Positions 43,406 through 53,057 of a DNA stretch of 64,000 nt are shown here, piece after piece; the stretch's first letter is position 1, and the number at the start of each line of letters is the position of its first letter. The stretch is from Gemmatimonadaceae bacterium (GTDB lineage Bacteria; Gemmatimonadota; Gemmatimonadetes; Gemmatimonadales; Gemmatimonadaceae). A program made the position numbers and the translations under genes. The DNA lies in NCBI GenBank assembly GCA_035633115.1, contig DASQFN010000111.1, positions 1 through 64,000 on the forward strand. Reading direction: 5' to 3'. Under the pieces are notes generated by a model. That model did not search any database. It saw nothing but the letters and a program-made list of their open reading frames with translations, and was not told the DNA's origin.

Positions 43406-45094
43406 ATGAGAATACTTCGCTTCGGGAGCGTGCTGGCGCTCGTCGCTCTCGCGACTACCGCCGCCAATGCGCAAACTCAGTATGACGTCGTCATCCGCGG
43501 CGGCATGATCTACGACGGATCGGGCGGTAGGCCAATCGTCGGCGACGTCGCTCTCCGCGGGGATTCGATCGTCGCAATTCGCGCATCGATCGCCGGGCGA
43601 GGAACGAAGGAGATCAACGCGCGCGGGCTCGCGGTCGCGCCCGGATTCATCAATATGCTCAGCTGGGCGAACGAATCGCTGATACAGGACGGGCGGAGTC
43701 AGAGCGATATCCGGCAAGGCGTCACTCTCGAGGTGATGGGTGAAGGCGAATCGATGGGTCCCCTGAGCGATTCCATGAAAAAGGTGATCGTCTCCCAGCA
43801 GGGCGACATCAGGTATCCGGTGAACTGGACCACACTCGGCGGCTACCTCGACACGCTCGTCGCCAAAGGGGTCAGCACGAACGTCGCGTCGTTCGTCGGG
43901 GCTACTTCCATAAGAGAGCACGTCATCGGCTGGGACAATCGCCCGCCCACGCCGGCCGAGCTCGCGCGGATGCAGGCGCTCGTGCGCCAGGCGATGGAGG
44001 AAGGTGCGCTCGGCGTTGGATCGTCGCTCATCTATGCGCCGGCGTTCTACGCGAAGACCGACGAGCTCGTTGCACTCGTGAAAGCCGCCGCGCCGTACGG
44101 CGGGATGTACATCTCCCACATGCGGAGCGAAGGGAACCGTCTGCTCGAGGCGGTGGACGAGCTGATCACTATCGCGCGCGAAGGCGGCGTGCGCGCGGAG
44201 ATCTACCATCTTAAGGCTGCTGGACAATCGAACTGGCCGAAGATGGACCGCGTACTCGCGAAGGTCGACTCAGCACGCGCGGCAGGCCTCGCGATAACCG
44301 CGGACATCTATCCATATCCCGCGGGAGCTACCGGGCTCGACGCTGCAATGCCGCCGTGGGTGCAGGAAGGCGGATACGCCGCGTGGGCGAAGCGGCTGCA
44401 GGATCCGGCAATTCGCGCGCGCGTGAAGCAGGAGATGACAACGCCCACAGATAAATGGGAGAGTCTCTATCTCGCGTCCGGCTCGCCGGACCGGATAATT
44501 CTCGTCGCGTTCAAGGCCGACTCGCTGAAGAGGTACACGGGGAAAACATTGACCGAGGTGGCGAAGATGCGCGGGACTTCGCCCGAGGAGACGGCGATGG
44601 ATCTCGTCATCCGCGACGGCAGTCGCGTGGGGACGATCTACTTCCTGATGTCGGAGGAGAACATAAAGAAGGAGCTGGCCAGGCCGTGGGTCAGCGTCGG
44701 ATCGGACGAAGGATCGTACGCGCCGGAGGGCGTGTTCCTCGAATCGAATCCGCATCCTCGCGCATACGGCTCATTCGCCCGCGTGCTGGGAAAGTACTCG
44801 CGCGATGAAAAAGTGATTCCGCTGGCGGAGGCGATCAGGAAGATGACGCTTCTTCCGGCGACTAATCTGCGAATCAGGCGGCGGGGAAAATTAGCGCCGG
44901 GCTACTACGGGGATGTCGTGGTGTTCGACGCAGCGAAGATCATCGATCATGCTACGTTCGAGAAGCCGCACCAGTATTCGACCGGGGTTGTGCACGTCTT
45001 CGTGAATGGAGTGCAGGTGCTGATGAACGGGGAGCACACCGGAGCAAAACCGGGCCGCGTCGTGCGCGGTCCCGGGTTCAAAGGTAAGAGCTAG
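43406..45094 (+). CDS. D-aminoacylase-like amidohydrolase, secreted
   Basis: 562 residues from ATG 43406 with a signal peptide (VLALVALATTAANAQTQ). The N-acyl-D-amino-acid deacylase pattern is clear: YDVVIRGGMIYDGSGG, GLAVAPGFINMLSWANE, GVTLEVMGEGESMGPLSD, YISHMRSEG, EIYHLKAAG, GSDEGSYAPEG and the NLRIRRRGKLAPGYYGDVVV end. The usual first metal-binding H-x-H after PGF is replaced by NMLSW, so the metal site is atypical. It probably cleaves a D-amino-acid or dipeptide amide. The stop overlaps the convergent Crp gene by four bases. Confidence 0.85.
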   Translation: MRILRFGSVLALVALATTAANAQTQYDVVIRGGMIYDGSGGRPIVGDVALRGDSIVAIRASIAGRGTKEINARGLAVAPGFINMLSWANESLIQDGRSQSDIRQGVTLEVMGEGESMGPLSDSMKKVIVSQQGDIRYPVNWTTLGGYLDTLVAKGVSTNVASFVGATSIREHVIGWDNRPPTPAELARMQALVRQAMEEGALGVGSSLIYAPAFYAKTDELVALVKAAAPYGGMYISHMRSEGNRLLEAVDELITIAREGGVRAEIYHLKAAGQSNWPKMDRVLAKVDSARAAGLAITADIYPYPAGATGLDAAMPPWVQEGGYAAWAKRLQDPAIRARVKQEMTTPTDKWESLYLASGSPDRIILVAFKADSLKRYTGKTLTEVAKMRGTSPEETAMDLVIRDGSRVGTIYFLMSEENIKKELARPWVSVGSDEGSYAPEGVFLESNPHPRAYGSFARVLGKYSRDEKVIPLAEAIRKMTLLPATNLRIRRRGKLAPGYYGDVVVFDAAKIIDHATFEKPHQYSTGVVHVFVNGVQVLMNGEHTGAKPGRVVRGPGFKGKS

Positions 45095-45840
45095 GCGAAC
45101 AGCTCCCGCGCGTTCTCTTTGATAGTGCCGTAGCATTCGCACGATGCGTTTTTCAATCCCGCGAAATCGACAATCGTCACTGCTCCGTAGCGGTGCGCAA
45201 TGAGGCCCTGCCGCTCGAGCGCACCGACCGCAACAGTCACCCCGGGCCGTCTCACTGCCAGCATCTGCGAGAGAAATTCCTGCGTGAGATTGAATGTCGT
45301 TCTCCCGACGGCGTCGGCTGTGGTGAGAAGCCAGCGGGCGCAGCGCTGCTCAACCAGGTGTGTGCCGTTGCATGCCGCCGATTGGGTCAGCACCTCGCTT
45401 GAAAACTGCGAGTAGATGTGCAGCTGCGCCTCGAGCTTAGGCGTCTTTGCGATCATCTCGACAAAATCGTCCGCGGACATTTCCAGGAAATCACCTTCGA
45501 TCTGGCACATGCCCATTGAGCGATGCGTCTTGACTCCGTGGAAAAGCGGCAGACCGACAAAACCCTCCCGGCCGACCGTCATGCCCTCCAGTGACGTACC
45601 GTCCCTGAGCACAGTGACGAGCGACGCCATTCCTGTCAGCGGGAAATAGACCTTGTCGATGGGTTCTCTGAGCTCAAAGAATTCCTGTCTCAGCGTAGCC
45701 GAGAATTGCTCGCTTCGCTCGAGGACAAGAGCGAGCTCGCTTTCCGGAAGTCTTGCGAGGAGGAGATTCAACAGGGCAGAGGCGGGTGCGTCCACCCCGT
45801 CTTCAGCGATCCGAATCATCGATCGCGTGCGGCGAGCCAT
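45091..45840 (-). CDS. Crp/Fnr family transcriptional regulator
   Basis: 249 residues. The cyclic-nucleotide-binding-like domain is followed by a Crp-type helix-turn-helix: NLTQEFLSQMLAVRRPGVTV, then AVGALERQGLIAHRYGAVTI. The motif VYFPLTGMASLVTVLRDG is typical of the Crp subgroup that controls stress genes in soil bacteria. The cAMP-contacting residues of E. coli CRP are not evident. It is convergent with the D-aminoacylase gene. Confidence 0.9.
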   Translation of the reverse strand: MARRTRSMIRIAEDGVDAPASALLNLLLARLPESELALVLERSEQFSATLRQEFFELREPIDKVYFPLTGMASLVTVLRDGTSLEGMTVGREGFVGLPLFHGVKTHRSMGMCQIEGDFLEMSADDFVEMIAKTPKLEAQLHIYSQFSSEVLTQSAACNGTHLVEQRCARWLLTTADAVGRTTFNLTQEFLSQMLAVRRPGVTVAVGALERQGLIAHRYGAVTIVDFAGLKNASCECYGTIKENARELFA

Positions 45841-46054
45841 TTGACCTTCTTGTAGGCGTGGCGCCAGAAGGGTCAGACTCGCTATCGTCCGTTGATATCT
45901 GGTGAAGAACTCTTATATGGACGCTACTATAAGAGTGGGAAACAGGGCAAGGCGGATCGTTCGAAGTCGAGGTAAGGGGCGATTTCGAGCCTACAAGTCG
46001 AAGTGGCCCTTATTGTGCGATGACGTACAATCAGACAGTCCAGGGATTGTACCC

Positions 46055-46246
46055 ATGCAGCGAGGAAAGTACGACCAGTTCGCGAACGATGATGCGTTTC
46101 TCCGAACGCGACGTGACACGATCCGCGAGGACATTGCCAGGCGGCTCCGTCACATCTGCTCTCACATGTCGGACAGCGAGTTCAAGGAACTCGTGAACTC
46201 GATGGCCGACCAGAAGCTGAAGGGAGAGCGAACCAAGTCGTTGTAG
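46055..46246 (+). CDS. hypothetical small charged protein
   Basis: 63 residues, from MQRGKYDQFANDDAFLRTRR to KGERTKSL, highly charged and helical. No family recognised. The frame could extend upstream to 45902, but that part has unusual composition. The gap 45841-46054 shows no clear promoter. Confidence 0.5.
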   Translation: MQRGKYDQFANDDAFLRTRRDTIREDIARRLRHICSHMSDSEFKELVNSMADQKLKGERTKSL

Positions 46247-46267
46247 CAGAGCTTCAGTAGCGCGCCG

Positions 46268-46774
46268 TCAACTATCTCGATCGAGTCGCTTTGCGAATGT
46301 GAGCTTGTCGTCGCCCGGTTTATAGAAATCGGGAATCGTTGAGATCAGGTGGTAGCCCGCGCGCTCGTAGAACCGGACCGTCGGCGCGTAGGTCTCCTGC
46401 GACGCGGTCTCTATGAGAAGCAGCCGTCCTCCTCTCGCCTTTGCCTCGTCCTCGGCGAGTCGTGTCAGAGCCTGACCGTGGCCTCGTCCCTGTGCTGACG
46501 GATCGACTGCAATCCAGTAAAGATCGAACGTTCCGTCGGTGAGCGGAGTAGGCCCGATGCAGATGTAGCCTTGAACGCGAGTAGCATCTTCGAGGACCCA
46601 GCACAGATAGTCGCTAGCTTCGCCCATGCTGAGCCACGCATCGATGAGCTCGAGCGCGACCGTCTGCTCCCGCGCGGAAAAATTGCCAACGCTTTCGAGA
46701 ATACGAGCGACTGCTTCCCGGTCGGCTGCTTCGAGCGGTCGCGTGATTACTGGGCCGAGCAGCTTTACCGTCAC
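46268..46774 (-). CDS. GNAT-family N-acetyltransferase
   Basis: 168 residues from GTG 46774, whose product begins TVKLLGPVITRPLEAADREA. Strands and the acetyl-CoA loop QGRGHGQALTRLAEDEAKAR, then the ATVRFYERAGYHL-type end (APTVRFYERAGYHL), match PF00583. The longer frame to 46864 starts in the neighbour's promoter. The substrate is unknown. Confidence 0.85.
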   Translation of the reverse strand: MTVKLLGPVITRPLEAADREAVARILESVGNFSAREQTVALELIDAWLSMGEASDYLCWVLEDATRVQGYICIGPTPLTDGTFDLYWIAVDPSAQGRGHGQALTRLAEDEAKARGGRLLLIETASQETYAPTVRFYERAGYHLISTIPDFYKPGDDKLTFAKRLDRDS

Positions 46775-46839
46775 GCGGGGAAGATGCGGGGAGTCGGCCA
46801 ATCCCGCTACATTAACGCGACTCCCGCAATGACGGTTCC

Positions 46840-48042
46840 GTGCAGCAAATCCCCACCGCAACATTAGTAAGTCTTCTCATTGCCGGCGCGCTGAGCGTCA
46901 CCGGCTGCGCAAACCCCGGCGTGAGTCCGGGATCGTCGCAACCGGCGAGCGACAGCGCGGCGTATGTCGCTCTGCTGGGCCAGGACACAGCCTATTTCCA
47001 ATGGGTCGTGCGCCGCGGCAATGACGTCACCATGGATGTGGTCGAGCGAATACCGCGCGTTCGTCTTCTGCGCACGACGCTGAGTCAAAATCCTGACGGA
47101 TCGCTCGTTTCATTCGAGAGGCGGGCGTACCTACCGTCACCGTCGGGCCTCACGGCCGCCGAGCGCGTGATCGTTCGACTTGTTGGCGACTCGACGGTCA
47201 TCGAGACGACAGGGTCGGGAGCCGCCACCCGGCATGCTCCACTGGGGCGTGGGCACATCGTCGTCCCTGCATTTCTTCAGGCCAGCTATCCGGTGCTCGC
47301 GCCGTACGCGCCAAAGCGTGTCGGCGACAGCATCGTCACACGGTTGTTCTCGCTGGACTTTGGAGATCGGTCGCTCACGATCAAACGCGTTTCCGCTGAC
47401 ACAGTCGCGCTTCGCAGTGATATCCTCGGAACGATTCGCGTGCACGTGGACGATCAAGGGCGCGCTGCCGGATTCAGCGGTATCGGCTCGTCGATAAATA
47501 CCGTGGGAAAGCGAGTGGCGTGGCTCCCGGTTGATTCGGTGCTTCAGGCGTTCGCCGCGCGCGAACGTTCGAGTGGAGTGGTGGGAACAGCGTCTCCGCG
47601 CGACACCGCGCGCGCGAACATTTCCGGCGCGACGCTGGTGGTTGACTACGGCCGCCCTGCAAAGCGCGGCCGGAAGGTGTTCGGCGGCATCGTTCCATGG
47701 AATCGTGTGTGGCGAACCGGGGCAAATCGGGCGACCCATTTCACGACCGATCGCACTCTCAGGTTCGGAGACGCGCTGCTCCCGCCGGGCCACTACACGT
47801 TGTGGACTATTCCGGCGGAGTCGGGCTGGACGCTGGTCGTCAACAACCAGACGGGGCAGTGGGGGACGGATCACGATCCGCGCTTCGACCGCTTTCGTGT
47901 GCCGATGCAGATGAAGACGCTTGCCGAGCCGGTCGAGCGGTTCACGATTGGCGTCGAACCGGGCGGTGCCGCGGGGGCCGGCGTGATCCGGATGCGATGG
48001 GATACAGTCGAGGCTAGCGTGCCGTTTACGGTAGTTCGCTGA
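46840..48042 (+). CDS. DUF2911 lipoprotein
   Basis: 400 residues from GTG 46840. The leader ends in the lipobox LSVTGC. The C-terminal 150 residues are the DUF2911 fold: SGATLVVDYGRPAKRGRKVF, WRTGANRATHFTTDRTLRFG, LPPGHYTLWTIP and GWTLVVNNQTGQWG. The first half is unassigned. It is divergent from the GNAT gene with a 65-bp gap. Confidence 0.8.
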   Translation: MQQIPTATLVSLLIAGALSVTGCANPGVSPGSSQPASDSAAYVALLGQDTAYFQWVVRRGNDVTMDVVERIPRVRLLRTTLSQNPDGSLVSFERRAYLPSPSGLTAAERVIVRLVGDSTVIETTGSGAATRHAPLGRGHIVVPAFLQASYPVLAPYAPKRVGDSIVTRLFSLDFGDRSLTIKRVSADTVALRSDILGTIRVHVDDQGRAAGFSGIGSSINTVGKRVAWLPVDSVLQAFAARERSSGVVGTASPRDTARANISGATLVVDYGRPAKRGRKVFGGIVPWNRVWRTGANRATHFTTDRTLRFGDALLPPGHYTLWTIPAESGWTLVVNNQTGQWGTDHDPRFDRFRVPMQMKTLAEPVERFTIGVEPGGAAGAGVIRMRWDTVEASVPFTVVR

Positions 48043-48114
48043 CGCGAGGGCGGAAGGCGCGCGCTTCCTCGTCATCTGCGCCCTCCGTAAGCCGCGCATC
48101 GATTATTCTGAGCG

Positions 48115-48924
48115 ATGCCCGGTTTCTTCGTCCGCCGCCGACGCGCCCGACTTCGCGCCCGGCCGTTCCCCGCCGAGTGGCGCGCGATAATCGCGCGAAA
48201 CGTATCGTCGTTTTCGCGATTGCCCCCCGCCGATCGGAAGGAGCTCGAGGGGCACATCCAGGTATTTCTCCGCGAGAAGCACTGGGAGGGATGCGGCGGG
48301 CTCGAGCTCACTGACGAGATCCGCGTCACAATCTCGGCGCAGGCGTGCATGCTCCTGCTGCGCCGCAATGCCGACTACTACCCGCGCGTGACGAGCATTC
48401 TCGTCTACCCGAGCAGCTACGTCGCGACGGAGGAGCGGCCGGTTGGCGGCGGGATGTGGTCGGATGCAGATGAGGTGCGTTACGGACATACTCAGCAGCA
48501 GCTGCGCGCTGTGGTTCTCGCCTGGGACGCGGCTCTTCACGGCTCGCGGCTGTACGGAACCGGAAACAACGTCGTGCTGCACGAGTTCGCGCATCAGCTC
48601 GATTTCGAGGACAACCTCACCGACGGAACGCCGCTCCTTCCCAGTCACCAGCAGTACGTGTCGTGGGCCCGCGTGCTCGGCGAGGAATACGAGCGGCTCA
48701 GGCGGCTCGACGATGCCGGCGAGCCGTCATTTCTCGATTCGTACGGGGCGACCAATCCCGCCGAATTCTTTGCTGTTGCTACGGAGTTCTTCTTCGAGAA
48801 GCCGGCCGAGTTCCAGCTGCGTCACCCGCTGCTCTACGCGGAGCTCGAGAAGTTCTATCGCCAGGATCCCGCCCGGGAATGGGAAGGGGCAGCGCGAGGG
48901 GGAGAGCCGCCACTGGCGAGCTGA
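48115..48924 (+). CDS. MtfA-like zinc peptidase
   Basis: 269 residues. VVLHEFAHQLDFED carries the zinc-binding H-E-x2-H of PF06167 (MtfA/DUF980). The third ligand is expected in the DSYGATNPAEFFAVATEFFF stretch (E). WEGCGGLELTDEIRVTISAQ is characteristic of the family. MtfA of E. coli controls a glucose-transport repressor; here only peptidase activity is implied. Confidence 0.88.
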   Translation: MPGFFVRRRRARLRARPFPAEWRAIIARNVSSFSRLPPADRKELEGHIQVFLREKHWEGCGGLELTDEIRVTISAQACMLLLRRNADYYPRVTSILVYPSSYVATEERPVGGGMWSDADEVRYGHTQQQLRAVVLAWDAALHGSRLYGTGNNVVLHEFAHQLDFEDNLTDGTPLLPSHQQYVSWARVLGEEYERLRRLDDAGEPSFLDSYGATNPAEFFAVATEFFFEKPAEFQLRHPLLYAELEKFYRQDPAREWEGAARGGEPPLAS

Positions 48925-49020
48925 CAACTACGCGCTGGCGATGACGCGAGTGCGACGCATTCTCGCTCGCGCTCGCGGCAGTAACAAGAAACTGATACAT
49001 CCCAACAAGAGGGTTTCCGT

Positions 49021-50499
49021 ATGCGTTTATCAACTACAGTTGTAGTTCTCGCCAGCGCCGCAATGGTTGTCGCAGCTGCCGCCGAGTCGCAGCCTCCCGA
49101 CATCGTTGCCCGCGAGCTCAGTCGCGTGACGGCAACTGTGACATCGCTCGGCGTCAAGTACGGCGAGCAGATCTGGCCAGGATTTCGTCCCGACACGATT
49201 CCGGTTGCCTTCGTGCTTCCCGAGCGGGGCACATTACTCGTTGGCTGGCGTGGCGCGCTTCCGAGCGGATTCGTCCCTGTGGCTGGACACGCGGGCTCGG
49301 GCTGGCGCGAAGAGCGGGCGCTCGGTGCGGCGAGCACCGGAACCGAAATTTCCGGGCGAAGGGTCGCCCAGGTCGTCGTCTCGGCGCTCGACCCGGTGGC
49401 TCTCGTGCCGCTGGTATTTCACGAGGCATTTCACGCTTTCGAGGCAGCGAGCCGGCGGCCCGGCGGGAAGTTTGGCGCCGGCGAGAATTCCGCGCTGGTA
49501 TCGAGCTACCCTGTATTCGATGCCGACAACGAGACGCTGTTCGCGCTCGAGGGGCGCATTCTCGCGGCGGCGATGAATGCCACTTCGACGACCAGAAGGC
49601 GGGAGCTTGCGCAGCAGTTCGTTGGCGTCAGACGCGCGCGGCACCGAGCGCTGCCAGCCGAGATGGCGAGCTTCGACGCCGCGAGCGAGCTGAACGAAGG
49701 TCTCGCCGAGTATGCGCTCGTACGCGCGCTGATGTTGATGGGCGCGGCGGGTGAGGCCGTCAACCGTGAAGCGAATCGGAGGCTGCAGGAGCGGAAGGGC
49801 GCACTGGAGAATCTCACGGGGAATACGAACCTCTCGCTCAGGCTTCGCTTCTATCAGACGGGTCCCGCAATCGCTCTGCTCCTGGACGAGCTCGCAGGCC
49901 CGCGCTGGAAAGCGCGACTCGTCGCCGAGAACATGACGCTCCAGGATATGCTCGCTTCGGTGACGGGAGTGGACGCCGTTGCCGAGTCGGCCCGCGCGCG
50001 TGCCGGGCGAACGTTCGACCTGGCGCGTGCGCGCTCGGAGGCAAAGCAGGGAATCGCAAGGCTGCAGGCACAGCGGCGTGCGGAGGTCGACAGCATTCTT
50101 GCCATGCCGGGAATCCGCCTCGTCGTCCTATCGGATTCGCTTCCGACGCGGAACTTCAACTTCTGCGGGTTCGATCCGCAGAATACTCTTCAGGTGACGC
50201 CGACGGTGCAATTGCAAACGCGATGGTGGCGGCCATGCAGTGGAGGTCCGACGTACGCCGAATTCAACGTGCCTTCAGTCTACGATTCGGTTGCAGGCAC
50301 ATTGAGCGCCGTGATCGGTGAGGAGTCCGAGGTGGTCCTAACATCTGACGGACAAGCCGTGACACTGCGCGACGGGGGCAGGCTCGTGAATCTGACGAAG
50401 TTCAAGCTCGCGGCACCGAGGGCGAGTGTCGACGCGGTGCGTGCGGACGTGTGGCGTGAGGGAAAAACGATTTTCGTTCGCGCGAAGACCGCTGGATGA
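49021..50499 (+). CDS. secreted putative zinc metallopeptidase
   Basis: 492 residues with a signal peptide (MRLSTTVVVLASAAMVVAAA). VFHEAFHAFEAASR contains H-E-x2-H, and NEGLAEYALVRA supplies a likely third ligand (E), as in gluzincins. No known family is recognised. The last 130 residues are beta-rich and could be a binding domain. The next gene starts 5 bp after its stop, suggesting an operon with the phosphoesterase. Confidence 0.7.
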   Translation: MRLSTTVVVLASAAMVVAAAAESQPPDIVARELSRVTATVTSLGVKYGEQIWPGFRPDTIPVAFVLPERGTLLVGWRGALPSGFVPVAGHAGSGWREERALGAASTGTEISGRRVAQVVVSALDPVALVPLVFHEAFHAFEAASRRPGGKFGAGENSALVSSYPVFDADNETLFALEGRILAAAMNATSTTRRRELAQQFVGVRRARHRALPAEMASFDAASELNEGLAEYALVRALMLMGAAGEAVNREANRRLQERKGALENLTGNTNLSLRLRFYQTGPAIALLLDELAGPRWKARLVAENMTLQDMLASVTGVDAVAESARARAGRTFDLARARSEAKQGIARLQAQRRAEVDSILAMPGIRLVVLSDSLPTRNFNFCGFDPQNTLQVTPTVQLQTRWWRPCSGGPTYAEFNVPSVYDSVAGTLSAVIGEESEVVLTSDGQAVTLRDGGRLVNLTKFKLAAPRASVDAVRADVWREGKTIFVRAKTAG

Positions 50500-50503
50500 G
50501 GGA

Positions 50504-51523
50504 ATGAGGGGCCCTTCAAGCGTGCGTGGAAGGTGCTTCGTCTCGGCCGCGCTCATCGTCTGGATCGCGGCAGCCTCGATGATTGTCGCGTGCAGCGAGC
50601 CGCCGCCGAAGCCGCTCCCTCCGGCTGGTCAGCTGCCACCCAACACGTTTGCGTTCGGCGTAGTTGGCGACGCGCCGTATCAGCGGAGTGAGATGCCCGC
50701 CTTCAGGCGAGTGCTCGACGACGTGAACCGGTCGGACGTGCAATGGCTGATTCACGTTGGAGACATTCAGTGGTTCCCTTGCACGGATTCGGCTTACAGA
50801 GAGAAGCTCGCCGCGATGAACACGATCAATCGCGCGGTGATCTACACACCGGGCGACAACGAGTGGACCGATTGCCATACGTACAAAGAGGGTCGGTACG
50901 AGCCGCTCGAACGCCTCGCGAGCCTCCGCAGAATTTTCTTCAGCCGTCCCACGCAGAGCCTCGGCCGGCATCCCATTGCACTCGAATCGCAGGGGCGGGA
51001 TCCAGCGTTCGCCGAGTTTCCGGAGAATGCTCAGTGGATGCACGGAGGGTTTGTGTTCGCGACCATTCACGTGGTGGGCTCAGGCAATGCGAGCACGCCG
51101 TTCCGCGGGCGAACGGCCGCGAATGACGCCGAGGTGGCGCGTCGCACGCGGGCGGCGATCGTGTGGCTCGACTCTGCTTTCGCGAAAGCGCGCTCGACGT
51201 CAGCGAAAGGCGTCGTAGTGGCATTTCACGGCGACATGCATTTCGAGAATCCCCCGCGCGAGGTGGGCGAGACCAGACCTTACGCGAATCTGGTCTCCCG
51301 GCTGAGGAGGAATCTCGGCGCGTTCGGCGGCCCCGTGCTGGCGATTCACGGAGATTCGCACATTCAGCGCGTGGACCATCCTCTTGTCGACAGCGCGGGG
51401 CGAGCATACGCGAACTTCACGCGGCTTGAGACGTTCGGTGCACCGGAGATTGGTTGGGTTCGTGTGGTTGTTGATACCATCGCTGGCAGCTTCGTGAGGT
51501 ACCAACCGCGCCTCATCCGGTGA
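50504..51523 (+). CDS. lipoprotein metallophosphoesterase
   Basis: 339 residues from ATG 50504. The leader ends with the lipobox MIVAC. The calcineurin-like core has GDAPYQRSEMP, HVGDIQWFPC, YTPGDNEWTDCH, VVAFHGDMH and LAIHGDSHIQ, i.e. the D/H/N ligands of a two-metal phosphoesterase. The unusual GDNEWTDCH segment is shared with some alkaline phosphatase-like exported proteins. It follows the metallopeptidase gene closely. Confidence 0.85.
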   Translation: MRGPSSVRGRCFVSAALIVWIAAASMIVACSEPPPKPLPPAGQLPPNTFAFGVVGDAPYQRSEMPAFRRVLDDVNRSDVQWLIHVGDIQWFPCTDSAYREKLAAMNTINRAVIYTPGDNEWTDCHTYKEGRYEPLERLASLRRIFFSRPTQSLGRHPIALESQGRDPAFAEFPENAQWMHGGFVFATIHVVGSGNASTPFRGRTAANDAEVARRTRAAIVWLDSAFAKARSTSAKGVVVAFHGDMHFENPPREVGETRPYANLVSRLRRNLGAFGGPVLAIHGDSHIQRVDHPLVDSAGRAYANFTRLETFGAPEIGWVRVVVDTIAGSFVRYQPRLIR

Positions 51524-51529
51524 CCACGC

Positions 51530-51907
51530 TTAAAACAGTCGCGGGCGCTGCCTTCCCGGGCGGGCCGCTTTGAGGATCACGCGCACACCGATACCAATCA
51601 GGAGGACGGAGAGAGCTCCGACGAGAAGCAGCGCACCCTGCGATGGCTCATTGAAGAACATTACAGTCGAGATGACATAGACAGCCGGCAGGGCAACGCC
51701 CGCGAGGATCATCTCAAAACCGCCGAGTATATTGGCGGACCGTTGCGCCTTTCGTTTTTGCTCTTCCGTGCGCTTGTCCTGCAGCTTGAAGGTTTGCAGC
51801 CATGCGACATCCGGCATCCTGCGGGCGAGCGCGGAGAGCACGATCACCACCGAGACGATCCCCATCAGAACCATTTTGACCGATTCAGGTAGAAACGATT
51901 CAACCAT
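51530..51907 (-). CDS. membrane protein of unknown function
   Basis: 125 residues with three hydrophobic helices: VLMGIVSVVIVLSALARR, MILAGVALPAVYVISTVMFF and LLLVGALSVLLIGIGVRVIL. A charged loop (KRTEEQKRKAQR) lies between the first two. No family recognised. Convergent with the phosphoesterase gene. Confidence 0.6.
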   Translation of the reverse strand: MVESFLPESVKMVLMGIVSVVIVLSALARRMPDVAWLQTFKLQDKRTEEQKRKAQRSANILGGFEMILAGVALPAVYVISTVMFFNEPSQGALLLVGALSVLLIGIGVRVILKAARPGRQRPRLF

Positions 51908-51998
51908 TTCGCGCTCCTCCAGTCTCCAGCCAGCGAATGTTCGTCACCTGCAAAGCATCAACAGATATGACGATCGAGCCATCGACCGGGTCAGCGGG

Positions 51999-52934
51999 AT
52001 GTTTGTGAGCATTCCGCAGTTCGTCCGCAGCTCGCAGTTCGCCGTTGCAGTTCTGATCTTCAGCGCAACAGCAACCACCGCGGCCGCGCAAACTCGGCTC
52101 TCGGTCGCGCCAGCCGTCGTACGGCCGGGCTCGATCGTTCGGCTCACTCTCACTGCGTCCGCGGCTGATCCCATTACATCCATTCGCGGAGAGATGGCCG
52201 GCGAGCAGCTGCATTTCCTCAGTCGCGACTCGGGGATCTGGCGCGCAATCGGCGGCATTCCCGTCGACGCGCGTGACAGCGTCGCCGCTCACGTGATCAT
52301 CGAGCGCAGCTCAGGTAGCGCCGATACGTCGAGAGTATGGGCGAAGCTTCCGCGTCCGCCACGTCCCCGGGCGGGCGCTCGGCGGAGCAGGCCACGTCGT
52401 CTCTCCGTCGATTCCCGCTTCACACGGCCGCTCGACGCCGAGACGCGGGCGCGCATCGATCGCGAGAACGCTCGTGCGCGCGAAGTAGGTCGCCGGTCAC
52501 ATTCGACTCCTCACATGTGGACGACCTCATTTCTGCGCCCGCGGTCCTCCACTGTCACGAGCCGCTTCGGCACCGGCCGCTCCTTCAACGGCGTCGTGTC
52601 GAGCAGGCACCTTGGCGTCGATTTCCGCGGCGGTGTCGGCGCGCCGGTGGTTGCGGCGAACCGCGGCGTGGTCGCGCTGGTGGACAGATTCTTCCTCGCC
52701 GGGAATGTCGTGTACGTCGATCACGGCGGCGGCATCGTGACCGGATACTTTCATCTCAGCCGCACAGACATCTCCGAAGGCGAGACCGTCGAACGGGGGC
52801 AACAGATCGGCCTCGTTGGCGCGACCGGACGCGTGACCGGTCCACATCTCCATTGGACAGCTCGGTACGGGGCGCTCACCGTGAATCCACTCGATCTCGT
52901 TGCAATCCAGAGCGGATGGTACGGAGGACGATAG
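51999..52934 (+). CDS. M23 (LytM-type) peptidase, secreted
   Basis: 311 residues from ATG 51999, with a signal peptide (FAVAVLIFSATATTAAAQ). The C-terminal LytM domain shows SSRHLGVDFRGGVGAPVVAA (H and D ligands), VYVDHGGGIVTGYFHLS and GRVTGPHLHW (H-x-H), which form the zinc site of peptidoglycan hydrolases. The frame extending back to 51732 overlaps the membrane gene and was not used. Confidence 0.9.
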   Translation: MFVSIPQFVRSSQFAVAVLIFSATATTAAAQTRLSVAPAVVRPGSIVRLTLTASAADPITSIRGEMAGEQLHFLSRDSGIWRAIGGIPVDARDSVAAHVIIERSSGSADTSRVWAKLPRPPRPRAGARRSRPRRLSVDSRFTRPLDAETRARIDRENARAREVGRRSHSTPHMWTTSFLRPRSSTVTSRFGTGRSFNGVVSSRHLGVDFRGGVGAPVVAANRGVVALVDRFFLAGNVVYVDHGGGIVTGYFHLSRTDISEGETVERGQQIGLVGATGRVTGPHLHWTARYGALTVNPLDLVAIQSGWYGGR

Positions 52935-52997
52935 GAATCGCGGAATCGCGGAATCGCGCAATCGCGGATCGCGGAATCGCGGAATCGCGGTATCGCT
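52933..52997. repeat. octamer tandem repeat
   Basis: About eight units of AATCGCGG with small variations (AATCGCGC, GATCGCGG, TATCGC) follow the M23 gene. It may be a slippage-prone repeat or an exonuclease-resistant stop region. Confidence 0.6.
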
Positions 52998-53057
52998 CAC
53001 CGGGCGATTATCTTTAGCGCGAAACCTTTTCGTCGTCCCTACCGGTAGTCTTCAATA

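Noticed and set aside
52933-52997. possible CRISPR-like repeat
   Set aside because: Units are 8 bp with no spacers, so it is a simple tandem repeat.
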